Part shown: piece by piece, positions 57,640 through 64,000 of the stretch
Layout of the letters: every line of letters begins with the position of its first letter
How positions within the stretch are numbered: the first letter of the stretch is position 1
Origin: Candidatus Phycosocius bacilliformis
GTDB lineage: Bacteria > Pseudomonadota > Alphaproteobacteria > Caulobacterales > Aquidulcibacteraceae
Length of the DNA stretch: 64,000 nt
Reading direction: 5' to 3'
NCBI RefSeq assembly: GCF_003112735.1
Contig: NZ_BFBR01000006.1
Span: 124,001 to 188,000 of the forward strand
Position numbers and translations under genes: made by a program
The notes under the pieces: generated by a model
What the model saw: only the letters and a program-made list of their open reading frames with translations
Told to the model about the DNA's origin: nothing
The model's database searches: none

Positions 57640-58650
57640 ATGACCTCGCCCATCACCCTTCCCGTGCGCGAAACCGATGGCGACGTACGCCTCGATCGTT
57701 TCCTGCGCCGCAAATTCACCACCCTGACCCAAGGCCGGATTGAACAAATGATCCGCAAGGGTCAAATCCGGATTGATGGCGTGCGCGCCAAAAAAGCAGG
57801 CGAGCGCTTGAGCCCCGGCATGGATGTCACCGCGCCTCAGGAAATCGTCATCCCGGATAAGAAAAATGACGGCGTGGTCCGCGTCCGTTTAAGTCCAGAA
57901 GATGAGCGCTGGCTGCGCGACATGGTCATCCATGAGGATGATGATGTCATCGTGTTGAACAAGCCTGCTGGCATTGCCGTACAAGGCGGGACCGGCATGA
58001 CCCGCCATCTCGACAAGATGATGGAGATTTTCGCTGAGGATGCCGACAGCAAACCGCGCCTTTGCCACCGGCTGGACAAGGACACATCCGGGGTTCTGAT
58101 CTTCGGACGCAACCCGGCAGCAACTGCCTTTCTGTCCAAGGCCTTTGCCGGACGCAAGACCACCAAAGTCTATTGGGCCGTCTGTCTGGGGACCCCGCAC
58201 CCTTTGTCGGGCGAAGTGCGTGGTTGGATGATTAAGGCGGGCAGTTCACGCAATCCCGACCTCGAGCTGATGCGTCGGGCAGCCCATGGCGAGCCCGATG
58301 CTGTGTTCGCTATCACTGATTACCATGTCATTTCAAATGCTGGGACAAAAGCCTCTTGGGTTGCGCTCAAGCCGGTGACAGGTCGGACCCACCAATTGCG
58401 CTTTCACATGGCTGAAATGGGCTATGCCATTGCCGGTGATGGAAAATACACCTGCGACCGGGAACCCATCGGCGGTTTGAGTCCGCAATTGCATCTCCAT
58501 GCCCGCGCGATCCGCATCCCTCATCCCCGCGGAGGTGTCCTCAATGTCACCGCTGATTTGCCTGCCCACATGGTTCAGGCCTTTGACGCTTTGGGCTTTG
58601 AAGAGATTGAGGGGCGCGACCCGTTTGAACATTTCCGGGTGGATGCGTGA
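57640..58650 (+). CDS. rluC: RluA-family pseudouridine synthase (RluC-type)
   Basis: Converts specific uridines in 23S rRNA to pseudouridine. The 336 residues contain an N-terminal S4 domain (about 10-65, LDRFLRRKFTTLTQGRIEQMIRKG), the catalytic aspartate in CHRLDKDTSGVLIF, and later KPVTGRTHQLRFHMAEMG. RluC-type is favoured over RluD by length and S4 presence. Overlaps the following HAD gene by 4 bases. Confidence 0.92.
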   Translation: MTSPITLPVRETDGDVRLDRFLRRKFTTLTQGRIEQMIRKGQIRIDGVRAKKAGERLSPGMDVTAPQEIVIPDKKNDGVVRVRLSPEDERWLRDMVIHEDDDVIVLNKPAGIAVQGGTGMTRHLDKMMEIFAEDADSKPRLCHRLDKDTSGVLIFGRNPAATAFLSKAFAGRKTTKVYWAVCLGTPHPLSGEVRGWMIKAGSSRNPDLELMRRAAHGEPDAVFAITDYHVISNAGTKASWVALKPVTGRTHQLRFHMAEMGYAIAGDGKYTCDREPIGGLSPQLHLHARAIRIPHPRGGVLNVTADLPAHMVQAFDALGFEEIEGRDPFEHFRVDA

Positions 58651-59318
58651 CCCCACGTCTGGCTGTCTTTGATGTCGATGGTACTCTGATCGACAGCCGC
58701 GCCATCATCACCGCATGTATGGATCGCGCTTTTGAGGCGGCCGGCTTGCCGCCACCTGGCTATGAGCGCACCCGCCGCATCATTGGGCTGTCACTTGGGC
58801 CGGGCCTGAATTATCTTGCCCCCGAAGCGGATGAGGCTCTGCGCGCCCAATTGCTGGATCATTATCGCACCGCTTTCTTCGACATGCGGCATGATCCCGC
58901 CTTTCAGTCCCCGGCTTATGCTGGTGCAGAGGCCTTGTTGCATGAGCTGGCTGAGGCGGGTTGGGTCTTGGGCATTGCCACGGGCAAATCCCGTCGAGGC
59001 CTGGACGCACTTCTTGAACAGCAAGCGTGGGCAGACTTGTTTTCGGTCAGCCTGTGTGCCGACGATGGACCGGGAAAACCACATCCCCACATGGTGTTGG
59101 CCAATATGGATGCCACCCGCATCGGCCCTGAGGCGACTTTTGTGATTGGTGATAGCGAGCATGATATGGCTATGGCCGTAGCTGCGGGAACACAGGGCAT
59201 TGGGGTGACTTGGGGTTTTGGGACCGCCCAAGAACTCGATAACGCCGGTGCCGCCCATGTCGTGTACACAATGGACGACTTATCGGCCTTGTTCAGACAT
59301 GGCCTCAGCGCGGCGTAA
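58647..59318 (+). CDS. HAD phosphatase, phosphoglycolate-phosphatase-like
   Basis: 223 residues with a HAD type I core: motif I FDVDGTLID, motif II GIATGKS, motif III lysine in GKPHP, and motif IV VIGDSEHDMAMA. The four-helix cap fits Gph-type enzymes. Coupled to the pseudouridine synthase gene by a 4-base overlap. The end overlaps the ion channel gene by 14 bases, tail to tail. Substrate not settled. Confidence 0.9.
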   Translation: MTPRLAVFDVDGTLIDSRAIITACMDRAFEAAGLPPPGYERTRRIIGLSLGPGLNYLAPEADEALRAQLLDHYRTAFFDMRHDPAFQSPAYAGAEALLHELAEAGWVLGIATGKSRRGLDALLEQQAWADLFSVSLCADDGPGKPHPHMVLANMDATRIGPEATFVIGDSEHDMAMAVAAGTQGIGVTWGFGTAQELDNAGAAHVVYTMDDLSALFRHGLSAA

Positions 59319-60099
59319 TCGCCGCACGTAACGCCTCAACTTCGCCGCGTAAGGCCTTCAATTCCTGCAACAAAGCCTCTTCACGCGCTTCGGCTGAGCG
59401 AACGGCGCTGACAGCCGCGTCTTGGGCCTCATCCTGCATGGCCCCCACCACCACACCAATGAACAGATTGAGCACCACAAAGGCGCTAAACAGGATGAAG
59501 GGCAAGAAGAATAACATGGCAAAGGGATGATCTTCTAAAACGGGCTTGACGATCTCGCCCGACCAGCCATCCAACGTCATCAATTGGAACAATGTGAACA
59601 GGCTACGGCCCAGATCGCCAAAGGCTTCAGGTTCTGTCGCCGCAAATAATTTGGTCGCCATGACCGAGCTGACATAAAAGACCAAGAGTAGAAGAATGAT
59701 GATCGACCCCATGCCAGGCAAGGCCGACAGCATCGCACCAACCACCCGCCGCAGGCTGGGGAGGATGGTGATCAAGCGCAAGACGCGCAGAACACGCAGC
59801 GCGCGCAGCACGCTCAATGGCCCAGTCGCAGGCACCAAGGCGATGGCGATGATGATGAAGTCAAAAATATTCCAGCCCGAGTGAAAGAATTTTCCCCGGT
59901 AGACCAAGAGCTTGGCTGCCAATTCTGCCACAAAGATGGCCAGTAAGATCTTGTCGGCCCAGATGAGGATTGGACCGAATTGGGCCATGATGGGCGCAGA
60001 AGTCTCAAGCCCCAGAATGATGGCATTGATCAGGATGAGGGTGGTAATCAGGCCTTCAAACCGGCGAGATTCGATCAATTGCTGCACATAGGCTTGCAT
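59305..60099 (-). CDS. Voltage-gated cation channel (NaChBac/CaV-like)
   Basis: Six-helix voltage-gated channel subunit, 264 residues from ATG 60099; longer starts (60138, 60159) are possible. The S4 sensor is RALRVLRVLRLITILP with arginines every third residue. The pore loop reads FQLMTLDGWSGEIV: the filter TLDGWSG differs from the Na+-selective TLESWSM/TLESWAS of bacterial sodium channels and resembles the EGW type of calcium channels. A C-terminal coiled coil (AREEALLQELKALRGEVEAL) should tetramerise it. Divergent from ATP12. Confidence 0.9.
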   Translation of the reverse strand: MQAYVQQLIESRRFEGLITTLILINAIILGLETSAPIMAQFGPILIWADKILLAIFVAELAAKLLVYRGKFFHSGWNIFDFIIIAIALVPATGPLSVLRALRVLRVLRLITILPSLRRVVGAMLSALPGMGSIIILLLLVFYVSSVMATKLFAATEPEAFGDLGRSLFTLFQLMTLDGWSGEIVKPVLEDHPFAMLFFLPFILFSAFVVLNLFIGVVVGAMQDEAQDAAVSAVRSAEAREEALLQELKALRGEVEALRAAITPR

Positions 60100-60267
60100 G
60101 GAAACGGGTCCGTTCGGGGGGAGGATTAACAGCGCCATCCCCTGCGATTTTGCGCCCATGGGGTCAAGCAGGCCGATGTTCAGGAAAATGTGATCATTGC
60201 ACAAATCCACGCCGACGACGGGCATGCCGACTGGCTTTGCCGTGGCAAAAGTCTTATGGAACCGGCC

Positions 60268-61020
60268 ATGACACCTGCCGCCCCTGCCCGCCGTTTCTAC
60301 AAGATTGTTGATGTTGTTGCCACCGACACCGGCTTTGCCGTGCGCCTGGATGGGGCGACGCCAAAGACGCCGGGTAAGAACCCGCTTATCCTGCCGAATG
60401 AAGCTTCAGCCCGACTGGTCGCGGCAGAATGGGACGCGCAAGACAAGGTGATCGATCCTTTCACAATGCCGATTACACGACTGGTCAATGTTGGACTTGA
60501 CCGAGGTGAAGCCACGCGCGAAGCCATGGTTGCCGAGGTGGTCAAATATGCCGGTACAGATTTGGTCTGTTATCGGGTCACGACGCCGGATTCCTTGGTG
60601 GCCGCACAGGCCAAAGCATGGGACCCCCTATTAGATTGGGCGCGCGCGGAGCTGGGTGTCGCACTTCGAACCACCCCCGGGGCGCTGGCGATTGATCAGC
60701 CCGAAACGGCCATGACAGCCATTGCCATTGCCGCACAGGCACTGCCCACCCTGAAACTGACCGCCCTTGCCTTTGCCACTGGCATTGCAGGTTCGGCCCT
60801 TGTGGCCTTCGCACTTATAGCAGGGCGAATTGATGGGGAAACTGCCTTTAAGGCCATACGGGTTGAAGAAGACTGGCAGGCCGAACGCTGGGGGCGCGAC
60901 CCGGATGAAGCCCACCTCGCCAATGCCCGCCGCCTCGACCTCATCGCGGTTGAAAAACTTGCCCTGGCACTGGATGCCCCCTCTCACCCCGTGCCCAAAA
61001 AGACTTCGGGGTCGGCCTGA
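60268..61020 (+). CDS. ATP12-family F1-ATPase assembly chaperone
   Basis: Assembles the alpha subunit of F1-ATP synthase; found in mitochondria and alphaproteobacteria. The 250 residues have the family opening FYKIVDVVATDTGFAVRLDG and PLILPNEASARLVAAEWD, later GTDLVCYR and WDPLLDWA. Start ATG 60268 (GGA about seven bases upstream) or 60256. Its last 37 bases overlap recG tail to tail. Confidence 0.92.
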   Translation: MTPAAPARRFYKIVDVVATDTGFAVRLDGATPKTPGKNPLILPNEASARLVAAEWDAQDKVIDPFTMPITRLVNVGLDRGEATREAMVAEVVKYAGTDLVCYRVTTPDSLVAAQAKAWDPLLDWARAELGVALRTTPGALAIDQPETAMTAIAIAAQALPTLKLTALAFATGIAGSALVAFALIAGRIDGETAFKAIRVEEDWQAERWGRDPDEAHLANARRLDLIAVEKLALALDAPSHPVPKKTSGSA

Positions 61021-63065
61021 TCAAACAGATGCAGCACAAGACGGGCGGCTTGCCCTCGTGGGCTGGTCAGAGTGGGATCTTGATCAACCAGAACGCGCGC
61101 GTCGCGTTGGGCAATAGCCAAGAGATCAGAATTCAAAGCCGCATCAGCCAGTTTAAATGCTGGTAGACCTGATTGACGCAGCCCCAAAAGATCTCCGCCC
61201 CCGCGCAGCTTGAAATCCTCTTCCGCAATCGCAAACCCGTCTTCGGTCTCGCGCAATTTGGCAATGCGACGCGCACCCATCTCGCTTAAAGGATTGGCGT
61301 ACAACAGCAGGCAATGGCCCGGCTTACCACCGCGTCCCACCCGACCGCGCAATTGATGCAATTGGGCCAGACCGAAGCGCTCGGCATGTTCGATCACCAT
61401 AATGCTGGCTTCTGGCACATCAACGCCCACTTCTATTACCGTGGTAGCGACCAGGATTTTGGCAAGGCCCGTCCGGAAGTCATCCATCGCAGCATCCTTG
61501 TCCTTTGATGACATACGACCGTGGATCAAGCGCACGCTATCGCCAAACATGGCTTGCAAGTCTTCAAATCTGGCGCTGGCTGCCGATACATCCAGTTTGT
61601 CACTTTCCTCAACCAATGGGCAGACCCAGAAAACACGGTCATCCTTCTCGATGGCGCGGGCCGTGGCCTCGGCCACTTCATCAAGCCGGTCGAGTGACAT
61701 GGCCAATGTCTTGATCGGGGCGCGTCCTGGTGGCTTTTCGTCCAGCCGACTGACGTCAAGGTCACCATAGACCGCCATTGCCAGCGTGCGCGGGATGGGT
61801 GTGGCGCTCATGGCCAGCACATGGGGAGCATAGCCTTTGTCAATCAGGCGACGACGGTCGGCCACGCCAAAACGGTGCTGTTCGTCGACCACAACCAACC
61901 CCAATTCATGGAAAGCGACGCCCTGCTGGAACAAGGCATGGGTGCCGCAGACCGCATGGATTTGGCCTGATGCCAAACCGTCGATCACCTCGCGCTTGGC
62001 GCTTGCTTTATCCTTGCCGGTCAAAACCGCCAGCCTGAGGCCCGCTTTCGCCATGAGGGGAGCAAGCCCTGCATAATGCTGACGCGCCAAGATTTCGGTC
62101 GGTGCCATCAAGGCAGATTGCAGCCCTGCCTCAGCGGCCCGTGCCATGGACCAGGCCGCCACAAGGGTCTTACCGGCCCCGACATCACCTTGCAGCAAGC
62201 GTAGCATCGGTGTGGCAGCGGCCATATCGGCCCCAATGTCAGCAAAAGCCCGGGCCTGCGCCCCCGTCGGCTGGTAGGGCAAAGCCTTCAGGAGTGCCTC
62301 GGTCAGGCGGCCTGTCCCGGCAATCGGCCGCCCGGGCGTGCGCCTGCGGGCAGCCCCGGACAAGTGCAAAGCGATCTGGCGCGCCAGCAGCTCATCATAG
62401 GCCAGCCTGCGTCGCGCTGGGGCCGTTGCCAGCACATCATCCTCATCTTGCGGGGCGTGCGCGCGCATCAAAGCGTGGCCAAAATCAAGCCACGCCTCAC
62501 GCTCAACCAAAGCCGGATCGGCCCATTCAGGCAGACCCAAGGCTTTTTCAGCCGCCCCCGCACAAATGCGCGCCAATGTGCGGTGCGACAGGCCTGCTAC
62601 GCTGCGATAGACCGGCTCAAATGGAATGGCGAGGTCGGGATCATCTGGGTTCAAAATGCGCGAGGGGTGAATCATTTGCCGCTCGCCCCGCCGCTCGCTG
62701 ATCTCGCCAGAGATCACCCGATGGGCACCTTCGGGCAGACGCTCAGTCAGATAGCGGGCATTGGGTTTGAAAAACAACAGGGTCAGAAAACCCGTCTCAT
62801 CCGACACGTGAATGCGATAAGGCTTGCCCATCATGCCTGGTTGATGGCGCTCCACCACGACATTCAACGTGCACAAGCGGCCAAGCTCGGCCTCCGCGAT
62901 CTGGGGCCGATAGCGCCGATCGACGATGCTTGTGGGCAAATGGAAGGCCAGATCGCGCACCAACTCGCCACCCGCAGCTTTGGCAGCCAATGGCGCAATC
63001 TTGGGGCCGACGCCAGTCAGCGTGGTCAGCGGTGCAAACAGGGCATTGAGGCGATCTGGGCGCAT
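60984..63065 (-). CDS. recG: ATP-dependent DNA helicase RecG
   Basis: Reverses stalled replication forks and branch-migrates Holliday junctions. The 693 residues have a wedge domain (N-terminal OB fold), helicase motif I GDVGAGKTLVA, DEQHRFG (DEAH-type motif II), SATPIPRT (III) and the late GRVGRG (VI). Length is normal. Ends 37 bases inside the convergent ATP12 gene. Upstream 63066-63099 separates it from tesB. Confidence 0.95.
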   Translation of the reverse strand: MRPDRLNALFAPLTTLTGVGPKIAPLAAKAAGGELVRDLAFHLPTSIVDRRYRPQIAEAELGRLCTLNVVVERHQPGMMGKPYRIHVSDETGFLTLLFFKPNARYLTERLPEGAHRVISGEISERRGERQMIHPSRILNPDDPDLAIPFEPVYRSVAGLSHRTLARICAGAAEKALGLPEWADPALVEREAWLDFGHALMRAHAPQDEDDVLATAPARRRLAYDELLARQIALHLSGAARRRTPGRPIAGTGRLTEALLKALPYQPTGAQARAFADIGADMAAATPMLRLLQGDVGAGKTLVAAWSMARAAEAGLQSALMAPTEILARQHYAGLAPLMAKAGLRLAVLTGKDKASAKREVIDGLASGQIHAVCGTHALFQQGVAFHELGLVVVDEQHRFGVADRRRLIDKGYAPHVLAMSATPIPRTLAMAVYGDLDVSRLDEKPPGRAPIKTLAMSLDRLDEVAEATARAIEKDDRVFWVCPLVEESDKLDVSAASARFEDLQAMFGDSVRLIHGRMSSKDKDAAMDDFRTGLAKILVATTVIEVGVDVPEASIMVIEHAERFGLAQLHQLRGRVGRGGKPGHCLLLYANPLSEMGARRIAKLRETEDGFAIAEEDFKLRGGGDLLGLRQSGLPAFKLADAALNSDLLAIAQRDARVLVDQDPTLTSPRGQAARLVLHLFDQADPEVFLGTG

Positions 63066-63099
63066 AATTGATGAGCTTAGCCGAGGCCGGACTGTGGCG

Positions 63100-63996
63100 T
63101 CACCCTTCTTTGCGGCCCTTCATGACCCGGATCAGACCTTCTTGGGCCACACTGGCAACCAGACGGCCATCGCGCGAAAAGATTTTGCCCCGGTTCATGC
63201 CGCGTCCCCGACCAGCCCATGGGCTGTCGGTGCAATAAAGCAGCCAGTCATCCGCGCGGAAATCATCATGAATCCAGACGGCATGATCAAGGCTTGCCGT
63301 CATCAATTCGCCGCGCATCCAGCTCAGACCGTGCGGACGGGCACATGTACCCAGCAATTGCATATCCGATGCATAGGCCAGAACGGCGCGGTGCAATTGG
63401 GGATCATCCCCCAAGGGGGCCACCGCCCGAAACCACGAATTCTGCTGCGGTGGCAGCTTATCTGAGCGCAACCATGCCGCTGGATCCAAAGACCGGAACT
63501 CAATCGGGCGAGGGGTCAGAAAAAAGGAATGGAACTTTTCTGGAACCAGATGGAGGGTCTGTTGCCGCCACGCGGTCTCAGACGGCAGGCTATCAGGATC
63601 GGGCATGTCAGGCATCGTGTCCTGATGGCTTAACCCCGGCTCCATCTTATGGAAGGACGCGGCCATGTTAAGGATGGGCACGCCCTGTTGCTGGGCGATC
63701 ACCCGGCGGGTTGAGAAACTACCCCCATCATAGTCGCGCACCACGCGATAGACGACGGGAAAATCCTCATTGCCGGGGCGCATGAAATAGGCATGCAGCG
63801 AGTGGGGTACGCGGTCGACGTCGGTAGATTTGCTGGCTGCCATCAAGGCTTGAGCGATCACCTGACCACCAAATACGCGTCCACGGCCACCCGGCTTACG
63901 CGCGCCGCGATAAAGATCAGTGTCAAGGGTTTCCACATCCAGAAGCGTGGTAAGGCCCTGGATCAAGCTTTCGGGGGAGAGGTCTTGTTCTGTCAT
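63100..63996 (-). CDS. tesB: Acyl-CoA thioesterase II
   Basis: Hydrolyses medium/long-chain acyl-CoA. The 298 residues form a double hotdog: RVFGGQVIAQALMAA, HSLHAYFMRPG, and in the second half HSLDHAVWIH-like SLDHAVWIHDDF with catalytic aspartate, plus TDSPWAGRGRGMNRGKIFSRDG at the end. Length standard for TesB. Begins four bases before the window edge and so is complete. Confidence 0.95.
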   Translation of the reverse strand: MTEQDLSPESLIQGLTTLLDVETLDTDLYRGARKPGGRGRVFGGQVIAQALMAASKSTDVDRVPHSLHAYFMRPGNEDFPVVYRVVRDYDGGSFSTRRVIAQQQGVPILNMAASFHKMEPGLSHQDTMPDMPDPDSLPSETAWRQQTLHLVPEKFHSFFLTPRPIEFRSLDPAAWLRSDKLPPQQNSWFRAVAPLGDDPQLHRAVLAYASDMQLLGTCARPHGLSWMRGELMTASLDHAVWIHDDFRADDWLLYCTDSPWAGRGRGMNRGKIFSRDGRLVASVAQEGLIRVMKGRKEG

Positions 63997-64000
63997 GCCC

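Noticed and set aside
63532-63546. GAAC-N7-GAAC, a LexA-box-like match
   Set aside because: It lies deep inside the tesB coding sequence, about 450 bases from the start and not near any promoter; the 8-base-specified pattern is expected by chance.

Overview
The window reads as one chromosomal segment of an alphaproteobacterium, most likely in the Caulobacterales (Hyphomonadaceae/Maricaulis-like). The grounds are gene order and family content, not a database match: a nuoA-N cluster running into birA, coaX, RNase J, methylmalonyl-CoA epimerase, a DUF1467 protein, proS and lolC-lolD; an ATP12-type F1 assembly chaperone; a sigF-nrsF-type ECF sigma/anti-sigma pair; and a perfect GTTC-N7-GTTC LexA box of the alphaproteobacterial type. 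No IS element, prophage or CRISPR array was recognised.

Layout. Positions 1-9712 (mostly minus strand) hold a 28-codon SOS-type membrane peptide at the left edge, the lolC-lolD lipoprotein-release genes, proS, a Rho-independent terminator, DUF1467, mce, an oppositely oriented M20 hydrolase, RNase J, coaX and birA. Positions 9709-31728 hold the 14 complex I genes on the minus strand. The set is broken up by extra genes: small membrane proteins, a duplicated SnoaL/NTF2-like protein, a GNAT, a vapBC module and a lipoprotein-like gene on the same strand, and a yefM-yoeB module and an M48-LysM protease on the opposite strand. Positions 31867-33613 hold a Tat-exported hydrolase, tRNA-Thr and a cytochrome c lipoprotein. 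Positions 33629-39497 are the cell-shape operon mreB-mreC-mreD-mrdA-rodA.

Positions 39755-48706 are accessory: an HSDL2-like SDR, a secreted unknown, the tRNA hydroxylase trhO, an ArsR/SRPBCC/DUF4287 operon with a palindromic operator, a Tat hydrolase, tRNA-Ser with a structured terminator, a HAD-IB phosphatase and an ELM1-family protein. Positions 48934-55564 hold nrsF-sigF with a recognisable ECF promoter, a GNAT, CorA, a response regulator, an APH-like phosphotransferase and purD. Positions 55824-63996 hold a TonB-N-terminus-like proline-rich protein, crcB, an RluA-type pseudouridine synthase, a Gph-like HAD, a voltage-gated channel with a CaV-like filter, ATP12, recG and tesB.

How the parts fit: respiration (complex I, cytochrome c, F1 assembly), envelope growth (Lol, Mre/PBP2/RodA) and stress control (LexA-controlled peptide, sigma factor pair, two toxin-antitoxin modules). 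The observations I rate highest are the SidA-like SOS peptide with its LexA box (146-260), the translationally coupled small proteins inside the nuo cluster, the sigF promoter and probable TTG start, and the TLDGWSG filter of the ion channel. All functional assignments come from reading motifs; no alignment or structure prediction was run.
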